Assembly: GCF_020662265.1 (NCBI RefSeq)
Contig: NZ_VEWM01000063.1
Coordinates: 310,001-374,000 of the forward strand
DNA from: Psychrobacter sp. I-STPA6b
Lineage (GTDB): Bacteria > Pseudomonadota > Gammaproteobacteria > Pseudomonadales > Moraxellaceae
Direction: 5' to 3'
DNA: 64,000 bases
The translations under genes were made by a program, and so were the position numbers. The notes beneath the pieces are model-generated. The model ran no database searches. It saw only the letters and a program-made list of their open reading frames with translations, and was not told the origin of the DNA. Below are positions 1 through 9,061 of the stretch, in pieces. Every line of letters begins with the position of its first letter. Positions within the stretch are counted from its first letter, which is position 1.

Positions 1-437
1 AACGCATCAGCTTTTAACTCAGGATAACGCTCAGAGACTGCCATTAGACGAGATAATGCACTACCCATTTGTGCTTGAGCCTGCTCATATTGCTGCATTG
101 CCTGAGGGTCGTTTAGAACTTCAGGAGTTACTTGGATACTACCTGCTTGTGAGCGTGCTTGCGCCACTTCGGTAAATACTGCCTCTTCATGGTCAGCATA
201 TTGCTTCACGACTTTAACCAAGTTTGGCACAAGATCAGCACGGCGTTGATATTGGTTCACCACTTGCGACCATGCAGCATTAACCTGCTCATCTTGGGCT
301 TGCAGTTTATTATAGCCACAGCCAGTCAAACTGGCAGAAGACATAACTAAAACCGCACTCAATGCCAATGGTTTTATTACTGTGTGAATTTTTGCAGCAC
401 TTAATTTTGTCGCACTCAATACAGATGTCAATTTCAT
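1..437 (-). CDS. lemA: LemA family lipoprotein-like protein (partial, C-terminus outside window)
   Basis: The reverse strand from an ATG at 437 reads an N-terminal signal segment ending in LTGCGYN, which fits a lipobox, followed by a helical region with the LemA-family features YNxLQxxDExVNxAWSQV and NQYQRRADLVPNLV. About 145 codons are visible and the gene runs off the left edge of the window. LemA proteins are membrane-anchored helical-bundle proteins of poorly defined function, often next to a TPM-domain (YgcG-like) protein, which would lie to the left here. Seen: signal, lipobox and family motifs. Known: the family fold. The 63-codon plus-strand reading frame at 159-350 is an antisense shadow of this gene. 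Confidence 0.85.
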   Translation of the reverse strand, partial: MKLTSVLSATKLSAAKIHTVIKPLALSAVLVMSSASLTGCGYNKLQAQDEQVNAAWSQVVNQYQRRADLVPNLVKVVKQYADHEEAVFTEVAQARSQAGSIQVTPEVLNDPQAMQQYEQAQAQMGSALSRLMAVSERYPELKADA

Positions 438-1146
438 ATATGCTAAGCCTCTAAGATTTAAAACAATAAATAGATAAATACACGTCAACTTTATAAAATG
501 GCTTTATAACATAGTATATTTAACCATTCAGCTTCTATTAGATAATGATAGCACGAAACCTCTATTGCAATTTCTAGTTACGAAAAAACAACCCCTATAT
601 AATTTAAAAAAATCTTTTCGATTACTTATCAAGTCTTACGATGACTTGCCATAAATCGGCTTTTATGACACACAAAGTTACTACAAAAATAACAACATAT
701 AAAAAATACGCTGGTAATTATGTGTGTTTTATGGCAAATTGCAGTTACTTAGGCATACTTACAGTTACATTTAGTTAATTATTTTAACAAAGTGTACAAG
801 TGTAATATGTCTATTTCATTGACCTATCTGCTGACATCTCAATGCCTTATTTATGCTTAGATTTGTCCAGTTTAAATTCAGTACAAAAAAACCAGCACAC
901 AGTAAGCATATTTTTTATTTCTCTCACTGTGTTCATATATGGTTCAGAACGTAATGATTTTAAAATAGATCAATCTTATGAAGAAGTTATTGATAATGTG
1001 ACTCTAAATAAGACTGACTTAGTTATAGACACATTAAAGATGTACACAGATAATCACAATTAACTAAACACCTATCTTCAGCAGTATCTTTTGTATTCAT
1101 TATCAAAATATATTTGCTTTGAAGGTAATTTAGGAAGTCGGAAAAT
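438..1146. other. AT-rich intergenic region with a doubtful small ORF
   Basis: This 709-base gap between lemA and the symporter is very AT-rich. It holds an imperfect inverted repeat at 646-737 (listed separately) and one 73-codon open frame at 842-1063 on the plus strand. The peptide (starting MPYLCLDL, later YEEVIDNV) resembles no family I know, has no clear Shine-Dalgarno sequence, and is AT-rich throughout, so I do not call it as a gene. It could be a decayed gene remnant. The promoters of lemA (leftward) and of the symporter (rightward) must lie here, but no convincing -35/-10 pair was picked out. Confidence 0.5.
646..737. repeat. Imperfect inverted repeat in the lemA-symporter gap
   Basis: TTGCCATAAA at 646-655 is perfectly complementary to TTTATGGCAA at 728-737. 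Inside it, ACACAC at 668-673 pairs with GTGTGT at 722-727. The arms flank a spacer of about 48 AT-rich bases. It could form a large cruciform or RNA stem, or be a decayed miniature element. No T-run follows, so it is not a standard terminator. Confidence 0.4.
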
Positions 1147-2676
1147 ATGGAAGCACTAGTTAGTGGTTTAAATAATATTATCTGGAGTAATGCACTCATC
1201 TACCTGTGCTTGGGTGCAGGTTTGTTTTACTCCATCTTAACGCGCTTTGTACAGGTGCGTCTGTTTGGTGAAATGATCCGCCTATTATTTGGTGGTAAAT
1301 CTAGTAAAGATGGGATTTCTTCCTTTCAGGCACTAGCAGTCTCACTCTCTGGGCGTGTCGGTATGGGAAATATTGCAGGGGTAGCGGCTGCCATTGGTTT
1401 TGGTGGTCCGGGTGCAGTATTTTGGATGTGGATAGTCGCTTTCTTAGGCGCATCTACTGCCTATGCCGAATCTACGCTTGCACAGATTTATAAAGAAAAA
1501 GATGAAATCACAGGTGAATATCGTGGTGGCCCCGCTTATTACTTTGAAAAAGCATTGGGTCAAAAATGGTATGGTATTTTATTTGCCATCTCCGCCATTA
1601 TTGCTTGTGGTATCTTCTTACCCGGTGTACAAGCCAACGGTGTGGTCAATGCGGTCACACAGGTAATGGGTGATGGTGCAATGATGAATGTCCTAGGCAT
1701 GGAAGTTGGTACATATCGCTTAGGTGCATTGATTGTGGTATTAGTTGTTTTAGGTATCATCATCTTTGGTGGTATCAAACGTATCGCAACCTTTACCGAA
1801 TACGTCGTGCCATTTATGGCAGTGGGTTATATTATTTTAGCTCTTATTATCATGTTTAGTAACATCAGCATGGTGCCACAAGTATTCAGTCAAATTATTG
1901 GTGATGCTTTCACTGCACAAGCTGGTTTTGGTGCTGCCATCGGTTGGGGTGTCAAACGTGGTATCTACTCTAATGAGGCAGGTCAAGGTACAGGCCCTCA
2001 TGCGGCGGCGGCGGCCGAAGTTGAACATCCTGCGCAACAAGGTTTGGTACAAGCATTTTCAGTCTATGTAGATACACTACTGGTCTGTTCAGCGACTGCC
2101 TTTATGATTTTATCTACTGGTATGTACAATATCCAAGGTACCCTACCTGATGGTCAGTTCTTAGTACAAAATATCGCTGCCACTACGGAGATTAACTCAC
2201 CTGCCTTTACCCAAATGGCAATGAATGCAGTCTATGGTAACTATGGTGATAACTTTATCGCTATTGCGGTATTCTTCTTTGCCTTTACCACCATCTTGGC
2301 ATACTACTATATTGCCGAAGTTAACGTAACTTACTTAACCCGCTTTATTGGTCGTGGTGCGCACAAAACTGGTATCTTTATTGTCAAAGTCCTTATTATG
2401 TTGATGGTTGCTTATGGCGGTCTAAACAGTGCTGGCTATATCTGGGGCTTAGGTGACGTTGGTGTTGGCTTAATGGCATGGTTAAACATCGTTGGTATCT
2501 TAGTGATTTTCTTTGTTGCCAAACCGGCAATGGACATTCTCAAAGACTACGAAGCACAGCTGAAAGCTGGCGTAGAACACTTTACTTTCGACCCAGCTAA
2601 GTTTGGTATCAAAAATGCCCCTTATTGGGAAGAGCGTAATCGTAAAGCAGAAGCGTTAAAGAATAAAGACGTTTAA
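1147..2676 (+). CDS. Alanine/glycine:sodium symporter (AGCS family)
   Basis: A 509-residue polytopic inner-membrane protein of the AGCS (AlsT/DagA/CycA-like) family, which imports alanine or glycine with sodium. The family signature GNIAGVAAAI lies near residue 75, followed by GGPGAVFWMW. The GIYSNEAGQGTGPHAAAAAE segment near residues 275-295 and FFAFTTILAYYY near 375 are also characteristic, and about eleven hydrophobic segments are visible. The length is near the usual 450-550. The start ATG at 1147 follows a GGAAGTCGGAA-type purine stretch. A strong intrinsic terminator follows at 2713-2747, so the gene is probably monocistronic. The exact substrate (alanine or glycine) cannot be decided from sequence. 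Confidence 0.93.
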   Translation: MEALVSGLNNIIWSNALIYLCLGAGLFYSILTRFVQVRLFGEMIRLLFGGKSSKDGISSFQALAVSLSGRVGMGNIAGVAAAIGFGGPGAVFWMWIVAFLGASTAYAESTLAQIYKEKDEITGEYRGGPAYYFEKALGQKWYGILFAISAIIACGIFLPGVQANGVVNAVTQVMGDGAMMNVLGMEVGTYRLGALIVVLVVLGIIIFGGIKRIATFTEYVVPFMAVGYIILALIIMFSNISMVPQVFSQIIGDAFTAQAGFGAAIGWGVKRGIYSNEAGQGTGPHAAAAAEVEHPAQQGLVQAFSVYVDTLLVCSATAFMILSTGMYNIQGTLPDGQFLVQNIAATTEINSPAFTQMAMNAVYGNYGDNFIAIAVFFFAFTTILAYYYIAEVNVTYLTRFIGRGAHKTGIFIVKVLIMLMVAYGGLNSAGYIWGLGDVGVGLMAWLNIVGILVIFFVAKPAMDILKDYEAQLKAGVEHFTFDPAKFGIKNAPYWEERNRKAEALKNKDV

Positions 2677-2712
2677 TTGTTAACAATTTCTTAATCTTAA
2701 TTTGATAGTTAT

Positions 2713-2747
2713 AAAAACCCCCAATATGCGATATATTGGGGGTTTTT
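2713..2747 (+). terminator. Intrinsic terminator of the AGCS symporter gene
   Basis: A perfect 15-base-pair stem (2713-2727 with 2733-2747) contains a run of five C:G pairs and closes a five-base loop. It starts with A5 and ends with T5, so it can act in both directions. It lies 36 bases after the symporter stop codon. Confidence 0.92.
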
Positions 2748-2892
2748 ATATTAATTCTATTATTTATAGATAATCAAAACATTAAAGACATTTTCAAACA
2801 TATTTTCACCCCATCTTTTTTAAAATTAAACTGCCCCCTTCCCGTAACAACCGCTATAATATCGCCACACTTTGAAAATAATTCAACTTATT

Positions 2893-5800
2893 ATGAGCCA
2901 CGATAAACATAGCCATACGCATAGCCATGCCCCTTCAACCAATGCACCAACCCAGCATGCACCGCATGACCCAAGCCAGTTTAAGCTAACCCCGCCTGAG
3001 GTTTTTCCGTATAAAGAGCAACAGCTAACGGTACGCCAACGAATTACTGAGCAGTTAGCCAAACGGATTTTGATGCTTGATGGAGCAATGGGAACACAAA
3101 TCCAAACTTATGGCTTGCAAGAGGCGGACTATCGTGGAGAGCGATTTGCGGATATTAGCCAAGATGTCAAAGGTAATAATGATTTGTTGGTATTGACGCA
3201 ACCACAGATGATACAAGAGATTCATCGTGACCATCTAAATGCTGGGGCGGATATTATTGAGACCAATAGCTTTAATGGTACTCGCATTTCGATGGCAGAT
3301 TATGACATGCAACCGCTTGTGCCAGAGATTAACCGAGAATCCGCTCGTCTTGCTCGTGAGGTTGCCGATGAGTTTACGCATGCCAACCCTGATAAGCCTC
3401 GCTTTGTTGCAGGGGTGTTAGGGCCGACCTCTCGCACTTGTTCGATTTCTCCTGATGTCAATGACCCTGCTTACCGCAATGTCACTTTTGATGAACTGGC
3501 GGATAATTATCGTGAGGCAACGCTGGCGTTAATTGAAGGTGGTGTCGATTTAATTTTGATTGAAACCATCTTTGATACCCTCAATGCTAAGTCAGCAATA
3601 TTTGCCGTTACTGGGGTATTTGCTGATATTGGTTTTGAATTACCAATTATGATTTCAGGAACGATTACCGATGCCTCAGGGCGAACGTTATCAGGGCAAA
3701 CGGCGGAAGCATTTTATAATTCAATACGCCATGCCAAGCCTTTATCGGTGGGCTTTAACTGTGCATTGGGGGCGGACGCTTTAAAACCTCATATTCAGAC
3801 ATTATCAAACATTGCCAATACCTTTGTCTCTGCTCACCCCAATGCCGGCTTGCCCAATGAGTTTGGTGAATACGATGAAACAGCAGAGGAAACCGCAGGG
3901 CTGTTGGAGGAATTTGCCAAAGCAAATATTTTAAATATTGTGGGTGGTTGCTGTGGTACAACCCCTGCTCATATCAAAGCAATTGCTGATATGGTGGCAA
4001 ATTATCCACCAAGAGAAGTGCCAAACATTGCCCCTGCCTGCCGTTTATCAGGGCTTGAACCCTTTAACATTGATAAAAATAGCTTATTTGTCAATGTTGG
4101 TGAGCGTACCAATGTCACTGGCTCACGCAAATTTTTACGTCTAATTAAAGAGGAAAAGTTTGCCGAAGCATTAGATGTGGCTCGTGACCAAGTCGAAGGT
4201 GGGGGTCAAATCGTCGATATTAATATGGACGAGGGTATGCTTGATTCTAAACAGGCAATGATTCACTTTTTAAATTTGGTTGCCAGCGAGCCTGATATTA
4301 GCCGAGTACCATTAATGATTGATTCCTCAAAATGGGACATCATTGAGGAGGGGCTAAAACGCACACAGGGCAAGCCAATTGTCAATTCCATTTCACTAAA
4401 AGAAGGCTATAACGAGTTTGTCGAAAGGGCAAAACTATGTATGCGTTACGGCTCAGCAGTGATTGTGATGGCATTTGATGAGGATGGGCAAGCCGATACA
4501 GAAGCTCGTAAAATTGAGATTTGTAAACGCAGTTATGACATTTTAGTCGATGAAATTGGCTTTCCTTCAGAGGATATTATCTTTGACCCCAATATTTTTG
4601 CGGTAGCAACGGGCATTATTGAGCATAATAATTACGGTGTCGATTTTATCAATGCGACCCAATGGATAACCGACAACCTGCCCAATGCAATGGTGTCAGG
4701 CGGTGTATCCAACGTGTCGTTTAGCTTTCGGGGCAACCCCATTCGTGAGGCGATAAACGCAGTATTTTTATATCATGCCATCAAAGCGGGCATGACCATG
4801 GGCATTGTAAACCCTGCAATGCTCGAAGTTTATGATGAAATCCCCAAAGATGCCCGAGATGCCATTGAGGACGTGATGCTTAATCGCAATCAAGGCGAAT
4901 CAGGGCAAGATGCGACCGAACGGCTAATGACCATTGCTGAAAGCTACCAAGCTGGGGGCAAAAAGAACGATGGTAAGGTCGATTTGTCATGGCGTGAGCA
5001 GTCAGTAGAAAAACGCATTGAACACGCCTTAGTCAAAGGTATCACTACCTATATTGAGCAAGACACTGAGGAAGCTCGACAAAAATATGCCAAACCGCTT
5101 GATGTTATTGAAGGGCCTTTGATGGACGGCATGAATGTGGTTGGTGATTTGTTTGGGGCAGGTAAAATGTTTTTGCCACAAGTGGTAAAATCAGCTCGAG
5201 TAATGAAACAATCGGTGGCATGGCTCAACCCCTATATTGAGGCAGAAAAAGTCGAAGGGGAAACCAAAGGTCGGGTGCTGATGGCAACGGTCAAAGGCGA
5301 TGTGCATGATATCGGCAAAAATATCGTTGGGGTGGTGCTGGGCTGTAATGGCTATGATGTGGTGGATTTGGGGGTCATGGTGCCTTGCGAAACCATTTTG
5401 GATACCGCCATCAAAGAAAATATCGACATCATCGGGCTATCAGGGCTAATTACCCCAAGCCTAGATGAAATGGTCTATGTCGCCAAACAAATGCAAGAAC
5501 GGGGTATGAACTTGCCGTTAATGATTGGCGGAGCGACCACCTCCAAAGCCCATACCGCAGTAAAAATCGAACCACAATACCAAAATGATGTGGTGATTTA
5601 TGTTGCTGATGCCTCACGAGCAGTGGGTGTGGTGACAAAACTGTTATCCGCTGAGCATCGTATTGAGCTGATTGCCGATGCCCGAGCAGAATATGCCAAA
5701 GTACGAGAACGGCTGGCAAACCGTAAACCAAAATCAGCAAAATTAAGCTATGCAGAATCCATTGAACAAGGCTTTCAATTCGATTGGCAAAACTACACAC

Positions 5801-6753
5801 CACCGACACCAAAGCAGTTGGGGCAAGTGGTGTTTGATGATTATCCCTTAGAAAAATTGTTGCCCTATATTGACTGGACACCGTTTTTTATCTCATGGGG
5901 ATTGGTGGGTAAATACCCTAAAATCCTAACTGATGAGGTGGTCGGCGAGGAGGCAAATGACTTATATAACAATGCCCAAGCCATGCTACAGGACTTTATT
6001 AATGATAAATTGGTAACGGCAAAAGCGGTCTTTAAAATCATGCCTGCACAACGTACCGCCCCCGATACAGTGACGGTGTATGATAAACCGCCTAGTGAGG
6101 GTGGACAGCCGACGCATCAATTTGAACATCTGCGTCAGCAATCGGACAAAGCCAGTGGTAAGCCCAATTATAGTTTGGCGGATTTTATTATGCCTACCCC
6201 CCACCTAACCTCCCCCCTTGAAAATAAAGATAGGGGGGAGGAACTAATCACCGACTATTTAGGTGGTTTTACCGTTTCCATTGTTGGGGCAGAGCCGATG
6301 GCAGAGGACTATAAAGCCAAAGCTGATGATTATAATGCCATTATGGTACAAGCCTTATGCGACCGCCTTGCTGAGGCATTTGCCGAGCATTTGCATGAGC
6401 GTATCCGTAAAGAGTTCTGGGGTTATCAACCTGACGAACAGCTTAGTAATGAGGAATTAATCAAAGAAAAATATATCGGTATCCGCCCTGCCCCCGGCTA
6501 TCCTGCTTGCCCTGAACATACCGAAAAAGGCAAATTGTTTGATTGGCTAGATACGGAAAATAGCATTGGTACGACATTGACCGAAAGCTATGCGATGTGG
6601 CCTGCGTCATCGGTGAGTGGCTTTTATTATTCGCACCCTGAAAGTGTGTATTTTAATGTCGGTAAAATCAGCACTGACCAGTTAGAGGATTATGCCAAAC
6701 GTAAGGGCTGGGATATGAAAACGGCGGAGAAGTGGTTAAATCCGAATTTGTGA
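2893..6753 (+). CDS. metH: Cobalamin-dependent methionine synthase MetH
   Basis: This is the B12-dependent 5-methyltetrahydrofolate:homocysteine methyltransferase, the last step of methionine synthesis. I chose the ATG at 2893 (1286 residues) over an in-frame TTG at 2872; the start has a His-rich, poorly conserved N-terminal tail. Domain order: homocysteine-binding TIM barrel (about 55-370, with LDGAMGTQ near 61, zinc ligand Cys near 289 and the GGCCG pair near 352), pterin-binding domain (about 395-650, from [13 protein letters not shown]), cobalamin cap, B12-binding domain with DVHDIG (axial His about 805), and the C-terminal AdoMet-dependent reactivation domain (about 950-1286, with [12 protein letters not shown] near 1199). 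Length is slightly above the usual 1227-1260, partly from the N-terminal tail and an in-frame palindromic insertion near residues 1100-1118. No cobalamin riboswitch is visible upstream. Confidence 0.97.
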   Translation: MSHDKHSHTHSHAPSTNAPTQHAPHDPSQFKLTPPEVFPYKEQQLTVRQRITEQLAKRILMLDGAMGTQIQTYGLQEADYRGERFADISQDVKGNNDLLVLTQPQMIQEIHRDHLNAGADIIETNSFNGTRISMADYDMQPLVPEINRESARLAREVADEFTHANPDKPRFVAGVLGPTSRTCSISPDVNDPAYRNVTFDELADNYREATLALIEGGVDLILIETIFDTLNAKSAIFAVTGVFADIGFELPIMISGTITDASGRTLSGQTAEAFYNSIRHAKPLSVGFNCALGADALKPHIQTLSNIANTFVSAHPNAGLPNEFGEYDETAEETAGLLEEFAKANILNIVGGCCGTTPAHIKAIADMVANYPPREVPNIAPACRLSGLEPFNIDKNSLFVNVGERTNVTGSRKFLRLIKEEKFAEALDVARDQVEGGGQIVDINMDEGMLDSKQAMIHFLNLVASEPDISRVPLMIDSSKWDIIEEGLKRTQGKPIVNSISLKEGYNEFVERAKLCMRYGSAVIVMAFDEDGQADTEARKIEICKRSYDILVDEIGFPSEDIIFDPNIFAVATGIIEHNNYGVDFINATQWITDNLPNAMVSGGVSNVSFSFRGNPIREAINAVFLYHAIKAGMTMGIVNPAMLEVYDEIPKDARDAIEDVMLNRNQGESGQDATERLMTIAESYQAGGKKNDGKVDLSWREQSVEKRIEHALVKGITTYIEQDTEEARQKYAKPLDVIEGPLMDGMNVVGDLFGAGKMFLPQVVKSARVMKQSVAWLNPYIEAEKVEGETKGRVLMATVKGDVHDIGKNIVGVVLGCNGYDVVDLGVMVPCETILDTAIKENIDIIGLSGLITPSLDEMVYVAKQMQERGMNLPLMIGGATTSKAHTAVKIEPQYQNDVVIYVADASRAVGVVTKLLSAEHRIELIADARAEYAKVRERLANRKPKSAKLSYAESIEQGFQFDWQNYTPPTPKQLGQVVFDDYPLEKLLPYIDWTPFFISWGLVGKYPKILTDEVVGEEANDLYNNAQAMLQDFINDKLVTAKAVFKIMPAQRTAPDTVTVYDKPPSEGGQPTHQFEHLRQQSDKASGKPNYSLADFIMPTPHLTSPLENKDRGEELITDYLGGFTVSIVGAEPMAEDYKAKADDYNAIMVQALCDRLAEAFAEHLHERIRKEFWGYQPDEQLSNEELIKEKYIGIRPAPGYPACPEHTEKGKLFDWLDTENSIGTTLTESYAMWPASSVSGFYYSHPESVYFNVGKISTDQLEDYAKRKGWDMKTAEKWLNPNL
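6209..6241. repeat. Palindromic GC-rich insertion translated within metH
   Basis: CCTCCCCCC at 6209-6217 and GGGGGGAGG at 6233-6241 form a perfect nine-pair stem around a 15-base A-rich loop. The element lies in frame and encodes the stretch [14 protein letters not shown]. In the family, the matching place after the NY-x-LADF motif of the activation domain holds only a short loop; the E. coli protein as I recall it has a few residues there. The C-run/G-run composition is unlike the rest of the gene, which points to a small inserted palindrome that kept the frame. Confidence 0.6.
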
Positions 6754-6761
6754 TGGGATAA

Positions 6762-6792
6762 AAAATACACGACATTTGTTGTCGTATATTTT
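6762..6792 (+). terminator. Probable terminator downstream of metH
   Basis: Segments 6762-6773 and 6781-6792 pair over 12 positions with one G:T pair, closing a seven-base loop. The right arm ends in T4. It sits nine bases after the metH stop codon and has only modest G+C, so it may be a weak terminator. Confidence 0.6.
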
Positions 6793-6860
6793 GGTTTATG
6801 CATTGATTTAGTAATATTAAACTACTAATATTTCTTCAAACAATTTTTTGGAGAAATATT

Positions 6861-8102
6861 ATGCAGGGAAATCAGGAAACTCTACCAAACACTACTAGAA
6901 ACGAACCATTAAATGAAAGTTGGAAAATAGCACTAACAAAAGAAATTATTTCTAACCTTTTACTAACCATATTTAGTGGTTCAGTAATTGCCTACTTTCT
7001 ATCTCGACTATTTATCAAAAGCTATCTAAGTGGTATAGGTTTTAATAGTGAAACCTACCTATCTTTTATTAACACCAATACAATAAGTGCCTTCTTTTTA
7101 GGTATTGCTTTTATTTTTCTTTCTTATATTTTCACACTCTCAATCCCAAGCATAATCTTGCGATATATTTACAATGAAAATTTAGATTTGTTTCAATATT
7201 TTCATAATTCTTTTCATAAAAAAATACAGGCGTTTATCACATTATCTCTATTTCTCACCCCATTATTATTACTGATAGTTAGTCCTGAATGGATATTCCA
7301 TATATTATTCTTAACTACAACCCTACTTTCAATCTTCTCATATACAATTATTATTACTTACTCAACAAGAACATTTTATATCTCTAATAAAAAACCTAAA
7401 AACAACTTTAACGAGTTATATAAGTTATACAACTTAAAAATACTTGGTGCTATTTCATTTTTCTTCTCGATATTTATTATATCCTTTATGCCATTTTATC
7501 ATTTAGTTCTTGCCATTCAAAATATTAACAAGCCAAACACCATATCTATTATATTACTAGTTATTATATGGCTTATTTATAGTATTTTTTATGGTATAAG
7601 AATTACCTGCAATCAAAAAATACATTATTTTTTAGACATCATACTGTCATTATTTATATTTAACATGATTATGTTGTATAGCACTACTACTATCAAAACC
7701 CCTATCGCAGAATTTGTTGGCATTAAGGATCAAACAGCTAATATCTATAAAATATCGGCTGATAATTTCACCGAGATAAACGATAATATTAAAACTTTTT
7801 GGAGACAAAACACCACATTAGAATTATTACCTAATAATAAATCCAAAATTACAGATAATTATTACTTAGCATCTGCAAAAAATAAATACAATGGTGACAT
7901 TTATTTATTGGCTCAGGTTATATTCCGTGATGGAGAAAATATTATTCTTTGCCCTCCATTTTATGAGATTAATAAAAATAAGGATAGAGTACAATGTTTT
8001 ATGACAAAAGCAGAGTACTTATCATCAACACCGTTAACTTCACCTATGTTAGATAAAAACCCTAACTTTATTGATAAAACTTGGATACCTTTACCAAAAT
8101 AA
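6861..8102 (+). CDS. Multi-pass membrane protein of unknown function
   Basis: A 413-residue protein that I do not recognise. About six or seven long hydrophobic segments are visible between residues 30 and 285 (for example ISNLLLTIFSGSVIAYFLS, then FFLGIAFIFLSYIFTL). They are followed by a soluble C-terminal part of about 120 residues containing FVGIKDQTANIYKISADNF and a Cys pair (ILCPPFYE, VQCFMTK). The start is supported by TTGGAGAAATATT just before the ATG. Base composition is markedly more AT-rich than metH on its left, which suggests acquisition by transfer. It is followed after 80 bases by the PARG-like gene on the same strand, but I see nothing that proves they act together. It could be an ion-channel-like or signalling membrane protein; no function is claimed. 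Confidence 0.75.
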   Translation: MQGNQETLPNTTRNEPLNESWKIALTKEIISNLLLTIFSGSVIAYFLSRLFIKSYLSGIGFNSETYLSFINTNTISAFFLGIAFIFLSYIFTLSIPSIILRYIYNENLDLFQYFHNSFHKKIQAFITLSLFLTPLLLLIVSPEWIFHILFLTTTLLSIFSYTIIITYSTRTFYISNKKPKNNFNELYKLYNLKILGAISFFFSIFIISFMPFYHLVLAIQNINKPNTISIILLVIIWLIYSIFYGIRITCNQKIHYFLDIILSLFIFNMIMLYSTTTIKTPIAEFVGIKDQTANIYKISADNFTEINDNIKTFWRQNTTLELLPNNKSKITDNYYLASAKNKYNGDIYLLAQVIFRDGENIILCPPFYEINKNKDRVQCFMTKAEYLSSTPLTSPMLDKNPNFIDKTWIPLPK

Positions 8103-8182
8103 GATATATTAACAATCATATTCAACACACCTATTTTCTTATAATTAGTTAGATTTATTGATTTTATAATTAAGGAAACCCC

Positions 8183-9022
8183 ATGTCTCTTAAAGGTATC
8201 GCCAAACAAACACTTGAGATTAGCCAAACTAGAAAATTACCTTGTACTGATGGCTCATTGATTGATTTTTCAGTTGAGCAACAATTTGCCGAAACACACA
8301 CCGAATTGTTTCGTCCTGATGAGCTACAAGCTCTATTAAACCAAGATAATGCCCTGTCCACCACCCCAACTACAACTAAGATTGAAGTCACAACAGAATC
8401 CACACAACAAGCCACTTATCGGCTGGTGGTCGATGAAAAGATAGATGATGTGGTGCTATTAAACTTTGCCTCAGCTCGCAATGCAGGTGGTGGTTTTTTA
8501 AATGGGGCAAAAGCACAAGAAGAAGACTTGTGCCGTTGTTCAGGGCTGTATTTGTGTCAGCTTACTCAGCCTGATTATTATGAGATTAATCGCAAACAAA
8601 GCTCATTGCTCTATACCGACCATATTATTTATTCACCCAAAGTGCCGTTTTTTCGGCTCAATATACGTGAGTTACTACCCAATTATTTTTTGGCGTCAGT
8701 GATTACTGCCCCAGCTCCCAATGCAGGACAACATTTAAGGCGATACCCTAATGATTGGGCAAATATTGAGCAGACGCTACGCCAACGTGCAGGCTATGTA
8801 TTAGCAGTAGCAAAAGCCAGAGGGCATAAAACGCTCATATTAGGGGCATGGGGTTGTGGCGTCTTTCGTAATGACCCTAAGATGGTGGCAGAGGTATTTG
8901 CTGATTGGTTAGCACAACCACAATTTGCCAGTGTCTTTAATAGGGTGGTATTTGCCATTTATGATAGAGGTCAAAGCCAAGCGACTTATCAAGCCTTTGC
9001 AAGGCAGTTTGATGATTGCTGA
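8183..9022 (+). CDS. Bacterial PARG-like macrodomain protein (TIGR02452 family)
   Basis: A 279-residue protein of the microbial poly(ADP-ribose) glycohydrolase type. The diagnostic stretch is visible at about residues 93-115: NFASARNAGGGFLNGAKAQEE, i.e. the GGG loop followed by a QEE catalytic signature. Further family blocks are SPKVPFFR near 150, VITAPAPNAG near 174 and LGAWGCGVFRNDP near 222. Enzymes of this fold bind ADP-ribose and remove it from targets, or process related nucleotides such as ADP-ribose-1-phosphate. The start ATG is preceded by AAGGAAACCCC. The gene lies in an accessory-looking pair with the AT-rich membrane protein upstream, and its own composition is closer to that of the host. 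The physiological substrate cannot be read from sequence. Confidence 0.85.
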   Translation: MSLKGIAKQTLEISQTRKLPCTDGSLIDFSVEQQFAETHTELFRPDELQALLNQDNALSTTPTTTKIEVTTESTQQATYRLVVDEKIDDVVLLNFASARNAGGGFLNGAKAQEEDLCRCSGLYLCQLTQPDYYEINRKQSSLLYTDHIIYSPKVPFFRLNIRELLPNYFLASVITAPAPNAGQHLRRYPNDWANIEQTLRQRAGYVLAVAKARGHKTLILGAWGCGVFRNDPKMVAEVFADWLAQPQFASVFNRVVFAIYDRGQSQATYQAFARQFDDC

Positions 9023-9061
9023 TACTCTTGATATTTTGTGTCTTTAATTCAATGCAGATGG

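Noticed and set aside
842..1063. 73-codon frame as a real gene
   Set aside because: No family resemblance, no clear ribosome-binding site, and AT-rich sequence with frequent chance frames.
2872..2892. TTG at 2872 as the metH start
   Set aside because: The ATG at 2893 begins the recognisable protein; the extra seven residues have no support.
5450..5881. 143-codon reverse frame inside metH
   Set aside because: Antisense shadow of a conserved coding region; no family match.
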